A stretch of 64,000 nt of DNA from Diploscapter coronatus (lineage: Eukaryota; Nematoda; Chromadorea; Rhabditida; Rhabditidae). The stretch is from assembly GCA_964036155.1 (NCBI GenBank), contig OZ038423.1, positions 33,309,249 through 33,373,248 of the forward strand, written 5' to 3'. The translations under genes and the position numbers were made by a program. The notes below the pieces were generated by a model. It did no database searches and had not been told where the DNA came from. It worked only from the letters and a program-made list of their open reading frames with translations. Positions 26,301 through 37,793 of the stretch are shown piece after piece; position 1 is the first letter of the stretch; the number at the start of each line of letters is the position of its first letter.

Positions 26301-27532
26301 CAAAAGAGAAGGCCCAGTTGGATGACACGAAATAAGACAAGGCGAGGTGAGGGCCCTGGGCCAGGGAGGCGCTGAAGGTGCTAATGAGACATCCACGAGC
26401 AGGGCCAGTCCTCAGTCCAAAGATGCCATTCGCAAGGTCGAAATGAAAACGAAAACACACAAATAGAATTCGAACCAGGAGAATAAATAAATCCACAAAA
26501 TTCTGCCAGATTTTGTTTATATATCTAATATCAAGAAAAAACATAGCCTATCTGAGAATGAGGTTCCAAATTGTGTTCAAATTCGGACCAAAATCGTAGG
26601 TTTTCAACTTCCCCCAAAGATGAACTTTCAGACATCTGCCTTCTACATGAAGCTTCCAGACGGAAACTCAAATCTCTTACCATGCTCAATTGATTTTAAT
26701 AGGAAAAGTATAGCGTTCAGAAATAGTAAACCAAGAATATTGCAGTTTTCGAAAGTCACGTTTTATCATGGGTGATGGTGGAAGAGTGAGCACGTTTTGG
26801 TATCTAGCCGGGCATCTTCCAAAATAGTGCTAATGTTGCGACTTCATAATGCAAAATTGAAGATCAAGACGATAAAATTCAAGACATAGGGGTGAAGAGG
26901 TTTTTGTTTCACGAAGCTATGATGATCTCAGGAAAGGAAAATACTATTACGTCAAAAGTTGACGAAAAGAGGATTTGGGAAACGAAAATAAAAAAATGAT
27001 CCTCTAAAATGTTAGAAATCGAAATTTCCTGGTTCACCAAATCGGGGAGAAGTACTTTCGGAGGGAAATGAAGGAGTCATTTATTTGAGAGGGCATGGCT
27101 CTCTTGATTCTCTTGATTTAGTCCTGCTCCTCTTAAGCGAGTCTGACACCTCTGCCCCTCTCTTCTCCTGCTCTTTGCCTTCCGATTCAATTTGACTGCG
27201 GGCATCGCCACTCGCGAAGCAACTCCATCTCCAAAATCAAAAGAAGTCATTCATTCATTTCTGCTGTTTTATTGCCTTGAAATCGGAGTTTAGAAAATTA
27301 TCTATTGTGTTTTGGAATTCTAAATTCTCAAAATCTTGATTCAAGTAACTTTTCCCCATATGTTTTTCCTTCACAAATGACAACTCCTTCACTCTTTCAA
27401 AAACCTATAAAAAAAAAATAAACCAACCTGATCTCCATGCAGCAATTGCTCGAGAGCCCATGGATCATCAGGCTCAGGCAATGGTTTGTAATCCGAAGAA
27501 ATTCGTCGATGTTCGCGTGGTTCGATTAGCAT
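23387..27532 (-). CDS. Two-pore domain potassium channel (TWK/K2P family), about 490 aa
   Basis: Background K+ channel subunit that dimerises in the plasma membrane. Exons from the 5' end: 27532-27428, 26371-26201, 25200-25066, 25021-24925, 24624-24428, 24381-24260, 24210-24120, 24078-23928, 23875-23675, 23632-23524 and 23480-23387 (TGA). TM1 is HIGLILMSFLYVLGGAVAFF, pore 1 carries TTIGYGN, and pore 2 carries TTVGFGD, split by an intron. TM2 and TM4 and the cytoplasmic tail (LQQKYGHKKN, IVVKGAYAPKDL) follow in order. Exons from 25200 downward are certain. The two upstream exons (35 and 57 codons, both phase 0 with good splice sites) are inferred; an alternative start exists at the Met in exon 25200-25066. 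An acceptor lies 9 bases upstream of the ATG at 27532. The intron between 24120 and 24078 is GC-AG. Worm genomes hold dozens of twk genes and I cannot assign the orthologue. Confidence 0.88.
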
Positions 27533-28561
27533 TTTTCCTCTAAAAATCAAGTTTATACGAAAAGTTTGCAGATATTTTGCAGAAAACAACGAAATGTCTG
27601 CAAAATATATGAGAGATCAAAATTGAGATATCATGGATACTTCAAAGTTAGCAGATTTCAGGTCTGAAAATGAAAAACGACTAAAGAATGCACTATATTT
27701 TCAACAAAAAAAAAGAACTCGGGATTAGCGAAACTTTTCATCAAATGGCTGAAATGCTGTGCCTGAATGTATTTGTACCAATTTGCGCAAGTTTGCGGCT
27801 CGATTTCCCGAAATGACATTCTCCTGAGCCATTATTTGTCTCGATGTGTTTGTCTGTGCTTCGCGTCCCTTTCTCTCTCCAGTCCCATTTCCCTTCAGTT
27901 CCCTCGAATTCCTGCTTTACTCGAAACCTCATCAGTTTGATAGCCAATTTGGGGTAAGCAGAGAAGGGTCGAAGGCAACGAAAATCCAAACGAAACATAC
28001 CCAGATTTTTATAAATGGAAATTCAGAGAGGTCTGATGCTAATGAATAAATAGGATTAAACATATTGAGATTACAAGAAACTATGAGAAAAGATTTCATA
28101 AGAACGTTGTTCTCTATCCACAATCCGAACGAAAATTTGCAAGCAGAATTTTTATAGAAAAAATAATCTAATGATAAAAAACATGAAAACTCAATAACAT
28201 TTTTCTGCAAGAATTCGATGATAAACCTTGGAGGAACGAAAGAATGCGTATACTTTGCACGTCTGATAGGATAAATTCCCATAGAACGAGAATATCGAAT
28301 AAAAATGAGGAAATGAGGTGTTGAATTAAAATTTCCTTCTAAATTCAGAAAGCTTTGTCCAAAATTCTTTAGTCTGCCCAATATTGGCGATTTTATTACC
28401 CTTGACTTTTCTCAAGCCTCCTTGATTCTCCGTTAAAGCTTCCTCAGCTATCGGAGGATTATCATCAATGGGCTTTCTTCAAGCAACTCGTTTGAAGCTT
28501 TAGAAATAAATAACGAAAATTTTACTCATTACAAAAACATCACAAAAAACAACAATGAGTT
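27533..28561. other. Spacer between the K+ channel and the F-box/FBA gene
   Basis: AT-rich. One 149-codon frame on the minus strand (28381-27932) lacks recognisable domains and convincing splice context. A short block near 28384-28490 on the minus strand also reads openly. I do not call a gene here. Confidence 0.45.
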
Positions 28562-30699
28562 TTAGAAAATATAGAAGCTGGACCATGGGCATATTTTTCG
28601 ACAAAATTCTTTGTGGTAGAGCAGAGTTTCAGACTTCTCAAAATCCTCCGTTGAGGCGAAGAAGAAATTGCTTGGAAGTAATAGTACGAGATAACCGAAC
28701 CCCTGTTTCCGATTGCTTTCAATGACCTTAGCGTCAGTTTCATAAAATCGTTTTGAAAGTGGGAATGCGTCCATTCTAAAATTGCATGACATAATCTCCT
28801 TCGTTTTTAAACACTTTAGATAAATATCAGACTTCTATTAAAAAGCATGTATAAATCAGCATTAAAGTAGGTTACATTTTACGATAATCGAATGTATGCC
28901 TATCCAAAATCACGCCATTGTCCGTTTTATAGCAGCAGCGCATTTGCCATGTAGTTTTAGAATATTCCACCTTAAAATTAATATATTTGCGTGAGTAATA
29001 TTTTAAAATATTATGGACTGTGAGAAGGTAGATATTGCACGCTCTTTGCAACTCTCCTCTCGTAGACTCAACCCCCAAGAAATAGAATGCACCCTGAAGA
29101 GACAAAAAAGGAGGAAATAGCTAGAAAGAATGGAGCATGTGCAAAAGCGAGTTGCAAAGAGTATGTAGAATCTATCCCTCACATGCCATCATAATAATAA
29201 ATATACCTCTTCCTTGGATTCTTCTTTCCTTCCTAGGTAATCATTATGCCACTTCTAAATGTAGATTGAAATAGAAATTCTTCTTTAGAAATATCTTACC
29301 AAAATTAGTTTTTGAATAGAAGAAATATAGACAGAGAATACAATGTCGCTATCAACTAGAAACATCTTAACCCCACTCAAACTCAACAAAGTTTCTTCGC
29401 TCAGGGAATACGGGCCTTTCAAATTCATTCTGTGTTTTGGCGAAGATGTGATTCGAATATCAGTAATCTCAAATATCAGTATAGCAATCTTTTAAAAAAA
29501 AAAACTATTCAATGCTTACGTTTCGAAAATCCGATCGAAGTAAGTCATCAAATGGGTATGCATAATCCATATTTTCCGATTGCATGAAAGCGGCTTGAAT
29601 GTGAAGTTCGTTTACGTCTAAGTGGTCATTTGAAAGAAAAGCTAGAAAATCGAAGACATACTAAGATTGCTCCACAATTTGACTGGAATTGCATCACAAG
29701 CTGAAGGATCTGAGGCCCGTTTTTGATAAAGAACTCGAGTTGATTGAAGCACGCGGAAATTGTCCATTCGAAATTCTCGATGAAACCACGGCAGATCCTT
29801 GTGACAGCCAATTATCTATGCAAATTAAATTTCAACTTCGTGAGATAAGGACTAAGAGGATTGATCGATATAAAGTGAAATTTTAGCTAACACTCTGAGA
29901 CCGACATCCCGCCGAATTTATGTCGACTAATAGTTGATTAAAAACTTACAAAATCGAAATACTCAAATTCGCTGCAGTACATGATTCGATTCCAGATTTC
30001 AGAGATTAACTTAATCGCTCTTTCAGCAGATCGAATGCAAATTCTCCAAATGTAGGTGTTCGTTAAGTTCAGCATAATTCCCATTCGAGGCGGTCCAACT
30101 TCAGACGTCTCGAAAACATGATTTTCGAATTCGCCAATTACCTCGGCGATATTCCACTCATCACTTTCATCCTCGTACTGATAATCGTAACAAATATCTT
30201 TATTTTTACGAGAAGTAACGAATTGAATCTGGAATTAATGTTCTCTTTGCAAAATGAAATTCCAGAAATGTCATCCCACCTCATAAAACATCGTATTTGA
30301 AGAGTTGCTAATTCTCATTCGGAAAGGATATCGACTTATATCATTCTAAAATTGTATCACGATAATTGTATACCTAAATGCGGCAACGAACCGTTCTAGT
30401 GATCACGAAAGTGCCCTCATACGACTTCCGATAAGTGAAATTTCGTCGATTCCTCAAAATAACGTTTCTAACAGACTGGCAAGTTTTTGCAAGAGTAACA
30501 TGCTCCAGATATCCGCCTCGTTTCGCTATTTCAGAAATCAACTCTGCCGGAAGTCGGTGGAAGATCTAAATGAGAATGCTAAAATTCAAATAGTCGAACA
30601 AAAAGTTCAAATTGGACTTACCTTTTTCCGAAATCGGAACAAAATAGGTACAGATAAAATATTCCTTGCAAATGATAACGAAATTTTTCTACCTGACAT
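28562..30699 (-). CDS. F-box protein with a probable FBA_2-like C-terminal region, 498 aa
   Basis: Ten exons from the 5' end: 30699-30622, 30565-30392, 30345-30280, 30228-29950, 29815-29662, 29617-29520, 29467-29300, 29254-29207, 29093-28876 and 28775-28562 (TAA). All phases agree. Residues about 27-65 (FHRLPAELISEIAKRGG, then LEHVTLAKTCQSVRNVIL) fit an F-box, which would bind Skp1 in an SCF ligase. The later part (SLSEETLLSLSGVKMFLVDS, an LKWHNDYL block, then WQMRCCYKTDNG) resembles the F-box-associated type 2 layout of worm F-box proteins: a 'leading line', a W-rich stretch, then a charged substrate-like strand. That match is by eye and weak. An acceptor (TTCTCAG) lies 5 bases before the ATG, suggesting trans-splicing. 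These genes usually lack one-to-one orthologues. Confidence 0.66.
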
Positions 30700-31046
30700 T
30701 TAGGCTGAGAAGGTGAGCTGTTTTGAGTTCGCAGTTGATCCGTGCATTGCGATAAAGTCTGAGCGTCTTCGAATTCCAAACGGAAAATGATGAATTGAAG
30801 CAAATTCTGATCTAACCGATTCAACATCCCTCGAAAATATACGGCAATACTGGATGAAACTATGAGGACGATGACTGTGAGGTGAGCATAACCACTGGTT
30901 CTCAAATTGATTGGGTGTACATGTGAAGGTGCGAATATCATGCTTGTGGACAATAATAACCTGCGTTTGAAAGAAAATCAGACGAGCCTAGAAAACTAAT
31001 CTTGATTTATACTTATTTATCATCAATTTTCAAGAAAATTCAATAT

Positions 31047-31052
31047 TTTATT
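31047..31052 (-). terminator. Poly(A) signal of the secreted-protein gene
   Basis: TTTATT on the plus strand (AATAAA on the minus), about 50 bases past the stop codon at 31100. Confidence 0.6.
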
Positions 31053-31099
31053 AGCACAATTCTTAATATCAGTTATTACTAAAAGCTATACAAAGTTAA

Positions 31100-32428
31100 T
31101 TAGTTTAGAGTGGCAAAATCGTATGGTTTGAAGAAGCCGGCGTTGATGAATTTCGTAAAGGCCTCGGTGAATTTGACTTCGTCCGCCTTTTTCTAAAATT
31201 TTTCAATTTTAATTCCTTTAAATTTTTCTCCTTACATAGGCTTCATTGAGATTCTTCTGGAATTGCTCGATTTCGTCGGACGATAATTCGTTGTGGAATG
31301 CAAAGAGCTGAATTTTTACAAATGAGAGAAAAACGAAATACTAACTAACCGCATTATTTTGCACATTTGGCGGCTTGTTGTACGTGGCCTTGAAGATTCT
31401 GTAAGAGTCGCAAGGATCAGACATGATCCGTTGAACCTAAAATTATCTATCATTCATTCTTTTAATAAATAAAAGTTTTAATGACCACAAAATTTTCAAA
31501 CACTCACTTTCTCATGTTTATTAACAATCGACCCGTGTAAAATCAGGACATGCGAAAGGGAGAACGAGTAAAAATCGATAACCGCAATTTTATTCTGAAC
31601 TGCTTACTTTAGTTCCAAATGTCGGAAGGAGTTCGTATTCGTAATTCGAGCGAACCTGCGCCAATTTGTCGATGAAATCGACCACTTGTTTCTGAGGAAT
31701 AATGTTGAATTAGCAGAAAATTTGACAACTTTACTTTTTCATCGGCAGAAAGGGGCTTCTTTCGGTAAAATTCAATGACTTTGACAACCTCGTCATCAGT
31801 GACTTTGTCGTTCCTGGTCTTGTTGCCAGCTTTGTTCACGTGTCGGATGAACAAGTCGAATTTCTAGAGCTTTTTCCTAATTTACTAAAGAAACACGGTA
31901 TTGTATCGTTCAAATTAAGTGAGAGTTCGTGTGTTAAAGTGTGCCTTGCGGTATGAACTATGCACAAAGAGGGAGACAGAGTGCCAGAGAAAGAGTCAGC
32001 GTGGGACAGTGGAAAGAGTGGTACACAATTTCCTCTGCCTCTCTCGCCCATTCTCTCCATTTTTCAACACACAATCAGTCACTTCGTTTGACCAGAACAA
32101 TAGAACAAATTTATTCGAAATAAAATGAATCGAAAAATGACTAACATCAGCCTGCTGATGGTATTTTTCCTTAGGAAATGCACCGAACATATCATCACAA
32201 GTCTTCCCGCTTGGCATATATTTACCTAAAATAATTTTTAAAAAGCCATTAAATTTTTTTTTCTTATTACCAGGAACTCTCACGGCCGTCAACGGTATGG
32301 TGACTAAAATTAATGTCCATACTTAAAATACAATGAATGATCATACTTGAGCCAGGCTTTGGCAGAGCATTTGAAATACTGATCAAAGCGATGAGGAAGA
32401 TAGCACCGAAAGCGAATGAATGCTGCAT
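31100..32428 (-). CDS. Small secreted protein of unknown family, 219 aa
   Basis: Eight exons from the 5' end: 32428-32347, 32303-32271, 32225-32146, 31863-31735, 31691-31608, 31436-31350, 31307-31236 and 31192-31100 (TAA). Phases agree throughout. The first exon encodes a clear signal peptide (HSFAFGAIFLIALISISNA, cleavage likely after the last Ala). The mature part is about 200 residues, mostly charged helices (VVKVIEFYRKKPLSADEK, ELSSDEIEQFQKNLNEAY). I see two Cys, in KTCDDMF and SDPCDSYR, which could pair. No domain is recognised; the helical, repeated-acidic character resembles other nematode secreted helical families only in general terms. A second set of splice sites offers an alternative exon at 31594-31508. 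Confidence 0.72.
31508..31594 (-). other. Possible alternative exon of the secreted-protein gene
   Basis: An open 29-codon block (starts NKIAVIDFYSF) has its own acceptor and a strong GTGAGTG donor, both phase 0. It lies only 13 bases from the 3' end of exon 31691-31608, too close for an intron. It could be used if splicing takes the in-frame donor after KLAQ (near 31656), which would replace the last 16 codons of the preceding exon. Confidence 0.3.
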
Positions 32429-33036
32429 TCTGAAGCTAGAGGCAAATCGACTAAAATCAATGATATCTGAAATAAATTCTCGATCAAGAATAAGGTATCT
32501 AACGATCAAAACGAACACTTTTATACTTGCAAATCGCCACTCACAATCAATCAGTTGTTCGAGTCAGAATGAGGGCCCAAAACTCGTCCTTGTTTCGATG
32601 GAGTTTAGAAATCGATTTAAACAAATCAACAAGTGTGATAAATGGGTGAACCCACGATCAGCCTTAATCATCAATTCTAGAAAAGTTATTATGAAAATCG
32701 AAGCAATAAAACAAACTACAGGAGTGTGAACTTATCATAAAGAAATTCAAGAAAAATGTATTTTTATAAAATATCTGACTTTTAAAATATACCGGAGGAG
32801 CAGTAAGAATTGAGGGATGAATATGGAAAGAGTAGAGTAGTAGACCCAGGTAGGAGGGAATTTATTATCAAAATGATAAGCTCATCGAGATGCACATTTT
32901 GGTACCCAATTTGCTCTACACACACCCTACTCTTACCCTCTCTATAACCATCTCTCAATTTTCATTACCCCTCCGACATATTTTAAAAGCCAAATATATA
33001 AAAATTCAAAAAAAAAAAACCACTCAATTATTTTTA

Positions 33037-34676
33037 TTACAATTTGTCAGTTTCAGCATAAATAAAACTATTCATATTCCTGAGGTTGATTATCTTCAAT
33101 TCGAAAGAATTTTATCTTCTTCCAAAATATTTTGATGACACATGTCCAAGTTCAAACTTTACGACGATTACCCAGCGCGTTTGTTTTCGGATGGCGCTTT
33201 GTGGTCTCTTGGGGGCCAACTTTCGTGCGGAATCTCTTCAATTTCGTCGTCTCGCGAATCGAAATTGCTGATATCTTTCGGTGTCGATTGATTTTGAAAA
33301 AATCAATTTCTAAATGATGATTTTAGCATATTTTACCAGAAAACTATCTTATGAGATTTTGTATTTCTTTTTTATTTATAAAATCCTCCTCGTGTCAAAG
33401 CACATTTCGTATGCAAATTCTCTCGCACTTATTTTGTGTGTTCCTTCAAATCTTCTCTTGCATTAGAATACACTTCAAATCCCGGCTGCGATTTTCGATT
33501 CCTGATTGGATTTTGCGCAAAAAATTCCTTTGTCGCCCGCCGATCGACTCTTTGCGAAGTACGGCTGGGAGTTGTGTCTTCGCCTCTGGGCCATCTCCTT
33601 CCGAGCTCCATCCTTTATCTGTGTCGACTTTTGGGATTTCGAGCCGCGCGCATTTTTCTATATTCCCTCTTGAAGCGTCTCTATTTCCGTCCTTTTTCGT
33701 CTTCTTCATTTTACGCATCTTCCTCTTTCACTCGATGGCGAGCAGCAGCCGCCGCCCTTTCTTCTCCCAGCCAGCCTCTTCCGTTTCGATCCACCCCACC
33801 ACCACTCATCGATCTATCCATATGCGGATGAGAGCATTCGTGACGGACCGGCTGAACAATTCTGTTACCGGTATTGAAATTCACCTGGTTTATTGCGATG
33901 CTTTTTTCGTGGTCATCCTGAATCATAGCTTTCCGCTGATCAAGAATCGTGAGTTGATAGAATTGAATATCATCGAAATCTAGTCTTATTATATAGAAAA
34001 AGTTGGGTATAATAGTTCAAAAGTAAACGCTCACGATTTTTACATCGAAATATGGCTCCTAAATTGTTATGACTAATTTCCTTATCATCAGACTTCATTC
34101 ATCTCACCATTTCCACGATTCATCTCACGATTGAGCCAATCATTTCTAGACTTTCGGATAAATTTAGCGCAAAGATCTTCGTTAGTGACCTATTATTTTT
34201 CAGTGCGCCTTAGTAAAAAGACTAACAAATGCAAAATTTATCTTCAGGATCTTTTCCATTTTAAATCCGTTTTTGCAGGATTTCGTGTTTTCGTTTCGAT
34301 TTCTTTTTCCTCGTGTCTTCCTTTTCAGTCTCCTGCAGCCAATTAGACTCTTCTGTTATGCAATTAGCGAAAGTCTCATTTTTTCACGACGGCAATCTTT
34401 GACTTTTTCACTCTTTATATTTCTTTTTACTTTTCATAATTTTTGCAAAAATATAACATGAGAGCTTTCTTTTTTGCTAAAACTTCACAGAAATTTTCAT
34501 GACAACGTTCCTAGCGGCTTGACTATTATCTAGCTACCCTAATTTTTTCTACTCATTATTCTATTTCTCTGCCCCTCTCATTTTTACTTATTCTCCTCCC
34601 CTCGATCTCCAGGGAACTTCATGTGCGGTGTGTATTTCCTTCCCCTGCAAGGAGCACTTGGCTTGTCCTCTGTCAT
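33037..34676 (-). CDS. Charged, probably disordered protein of unknown function, 253 aa
   Basis: Six exons join in phase from the 5' end: 34676-34588, 34332-34227, 33935-33715, 33680-33474, 33267-33172 and 33079-33037. The TAA overlaps an AATAAA. The product is rich in Lys, Arg, Glu and Gly (RLKRKTRGKRNRN, HMDRSMSGGGVDRNGRGW, RHRVKEEDA, RDDEIEEIPHESWPPRD) with no domain I recognise and no signal peptide. The plus strand over 33351-33983 has a 210-codon open frame, but it is Ser/Phe/Pro-rich and reads as the shadow of this gene. Weak points: one intron is only 34 nt (33714-33681), a 33-nt in-frame piece (33885-33853) could be an optional intron, and some acceptors are poor. The start ATG at 34676 is the first in frame in its exon; it could extend upstream. 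Confidence 0.42.
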
Positions 34677-35088
34677 TTCAGTCTTCCAGCATCTTTTCAG
34701 ACTCAATGATTTATTCCCGGTGTAGAACCACGAAAAACAATAGAAATTGACTGACAGCGAGTAGAATCCCGTAGTATCGTAGAAAACTTGCCAAAAATTC
34801 CGCTTCGTTCCAAAACTAACCAATTTATAAGGAGGAAATATAAGCCTTTTCTTTCTATAAAATATTAAATCATCCTAAAATAATTCTATTTTTTTTCTAA
34901 ACAGTAAATCTTACATTTTTTTTTAAGTTTCATCTCAAATTCTCCTTTCTATTCGCGAAATATATCGCCGTATTTCCGGTCGCACGAGTCGTCATGAATA
35001 AATGATGACTTTTTAGGAATATTCGAGTGATTTGCCCCACTGGAAGAAGTGCGCTGAATTCCCATTACTCCAATATCTTTCCTATGAT

Positions 35089-37793
35089 ATGTCCAACTGC
35101 CAATATTCTCGTCTATCGATTATTTTGGTCTCCGTACTTTTGTTAGGAGTGTTTTTTAATCCGGTACGAGCATTTGACGATGAGGACGAAGAAAATGACG
35201 ACGAAGAGGATGACGACGAAGAAGGCCACGATGAGGATTGGATCGGACAGACACCGAACTCGAAGAATTTCAGCCTTCCTGTTATTCGATCCGATAAATG
35301 CTCAGAAGATGACGCTATCATAGGTCGGCTTTTTAGACTAAAAATAGTGACTGTCGAAAGTCTGGAACAATTTTGATTATTAATGAAGTCTTGTAGGCTT
35401 AACAATCGTGAACTAGTTTGAATGAAATCTTGCACACCTATTCTTTCAACAAAATTGTTAACTTTTGTCAGATTTCATTTGAATTAGCTCATTTACGAGT
35501 GTAGTAGGTTAGATTCATAATCAATTGTTCCAAAAAGCGGCTCGAGTATATTTTTCGGGAAATTGCACATAAAGAAACTTGTAATTTTGTATTGCTCTTT
35601 CGAATGAACAATGGGAAGTGTAGAGTTCAAATTGTTACTTTTCTCGAGAAGTAGACTCTTTTCAAAAATTGGGAGTAAGCTGTATTTTTGCTTACAATTG
35701 AATAAAATCAACGCAATTTCAGCAACGATACTCCACGGCTACAATAAACTGGAGATTCCAAGCGATGGACATGTTAGTGTATCAGTTGAAGTAATTGTCC
35801 AGATTGTCTCGAAATTATAAATCTGGATATTTCAGCTATGGGTTCAAGAAGTCTCAAAGATTATCGAAATCACCTCAGAATTTGAATTGGACATCTACAT
35901 AACTGAACGATGGTTAGACCCGAGGCTATCTTTCAGCCATTTGAACCCTTGCAAGAGCAATATCTCGGTCGATGGAGAGAAGATTCTAGGCAAGTTATTT
36001 AATCCTATTGATTTAGTGGAAACCGATGATGTTCATAAAATTAATTGAAAAAGGAGATTTGCAAGTTTCATATTTATTCAACTAATCAAATTTCAGAAAA
36101 AATCTGGAACCCACAGGCCTGTTTCGTCAACTCGAAACTCGCCTCTATACACAAAAGTCCTTTCAAAAATGTCTATCTGCAATTTTATAGGCAAGCTTTT
36201 GAAAAGAATGATCATAATTGCTAAAACTAGTTTAGTAACGGCACGATATGGCATAACTATCGAATAAAATTGACGGGTCCGTGCAGCAGTACGCTGAGAA
36301 CTTTTCCAATTGACCAACAACGATGTAATTTAGTCTACGAAAGTTTCACGCATAACCATGATCAGGTTGGTCGATATTTTGAAGAAAAACCATAGTATCT
36401 ATTCAAAATCTTTCCAAACAAATCGAGAAATCTATGATAAAACGAGAAAATGCTGACGGCAGCAATATGACGACAAGACTGAATGGACAGCACGCGTTTT
36501 ATAAAATATGACGGCACGATTTTTACCAAATAAAATCATTTATCTATCGAAAACCGCACCGTCATATTGTAGAAAGAAGGTGCCGTCCATGTCGTTCTGT
36601 CATCATTTTGTAACCGCCGAAAATGGTTGAATTTAGGTATCAATGTATTGGATCGACACGAGAGAACCGATATTAATTCTCAAAGAAAACATCACCTTGC
36701 CTGACTACCAACTAGTCGATTTCTTTCCGCATTCGGAGAAACGAGTAAGATTTTTTGTTGTTGAAAAAGATCACTTGAAAAAATAAAAGATGAGCAAATC
36801 TGAGAATACAGTGTGCACTGCGTATTTTGAATTTGTCGTCAAACTCACTTCTCGAATCGGTTGAAATAACGCATTAATTCGCGCGCATCGAAGTTGCGTT
36901 TAATTTATTTTGCTTCAACTAATCGTTCTTCGACAATATTACTGTCATTTCCATTATTTTTTCCTACTCAATATTAAACAAATTCAGCTCTACCCACCAG
37001 GCATATTCGACGAATTAGTTGTGACTTTCATATTTCAACGACTTTACGGTAAATTTCAATTTTTCTTTTATGACCCATACAAAATAGTCATATCTTAGGT
37101 TTCTACATATTACAAGTCTACGTTCCCGCTTATATTTCTGTGTTTATTAGCTGGGTCGGTATTTTTAAAATTAGTATTAATAATAGTAATTTAAACTTAG
37201 GTATCATTTTATCTTGGCGCAGAGCAAATTCCTTCGCGAACAACAGTCGGCGTAAATTCACTTTTAGCTTTAACGTAAAACACAGTAATTGCCACAAATT
37301 TCATCGTTTCGTTACTTTTTAGCTTCCAATTTGGCAGCGTTGTCACGAATCTGCCTAAAACTTCAGATGTTAAAGGTAAAAATATCCTCTTTATTTTATA
37401 AGCAACCCATAAAACTTAGCAATTGATGTATGGATTTTATCATCAATGGCTTTTATTTTTGCGTCGCTTATCGAACTTGCAATAGTTGGATATTTAGCCG
37501 GATATGGAAAGAAGGCAATAAAGTCAGTCGTTATTTTCTCATAGAGTAAAATCTAAATAATCATTTTTTAGCTGCCGATGTAACTGGTTTTGTCTAAAGT
37601 GTCCATTTTGGACACCGCATAAAATTGATAAAGTGGACCATTTTCTTTTTAGATTTGGAAAATGCAGATAATTTAGGCATCAGCGATGATATTCCCACTC
37701 GTGTTCATACTGTTCAATATCTGGTATTTTCAATTTTAATATTCCGAACAATCATTTCAATATTTTAGGTACTGGTTTGTATTCCTTGGGTAA
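35089..37793 (+). CDS. Cys-loop ligand-gated ion channel subunit, 422 aa, with acidic N-terminus
   Basis: Pentameric neurotransmitter-receptor subunit. Fourteen exons: 35089-35323, 35723-35790, 35836-35989, 36097-36190, 36236-36365, 36637-36744, 36988-37048, 37099-37154, 37201-37274, 37323-37375, 37420-37522, 37572-37632, 37677-37723 and 37769-37793 (TAA). Signal peptide around [20 protein letters not shown], then about 24 residues that are nearly all Asp/Glu. The extracellular domain has [23 protein letters not shown], a Cys-loop with exactly 13 residues between the two Cys ([15 protein letters not shown]) and [15 protein letters not shown]1 is [22 protein letters not shown]2 follows [18 protein letters not shown], then TM3, a short Cys-rich loop ([10 protein letters not shown]) and TM4 ([17 protein letters not shown]). 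The pre-TM2 IPSRT resembles the PAR motif of anion channels, so I lean to an anion or LGC-type channel. Two introns (35990-36096 and 36191-36235) are GC-AG. Confidence 0.9.
36467..36603. repeat. MITE-like inverted repeat in an intron of the Cys-loop channel
   Basis: The left arm (ATGACGACAAGACTGAATGG, then AATATGACGGCACGATTTTT) is mirrored by the right arm (AAAACCGCACCGTCATATTG, then GTCGTTCTGTCAT). Arms are about 60 bases with several mismatches. It fills about half of the intron between exons ending at 36365 and starting at 36637. Confidence 0.75.

Noticed and set aside
27932..28381. 149-codon minus-strand open frame
   Set aside because: AT-driven composition, no recognisable domain, no splice partners; length alone is not enough in DNA this AT-rich.
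30704..30953. Minus-strand frame with a hydrophobic stretch (HLTVIVLIVSSSIAVYF), possible type II membrane protein
   Set aside because: It runs into the 5' end of the F-box/FBA gene; joining it to the downstream exon puts the F-box out of frame. An alternative upstream gene is possible but unsupported.
33351..33983. 210-codon plus-strand open frame
   Set aside because: Ser/Phe/Pro-rich composition and no domain; the opposite strand joins into a phase-consistent multi-exon gene ending at an AATAAA, so this is best explained as its antisense shadow.
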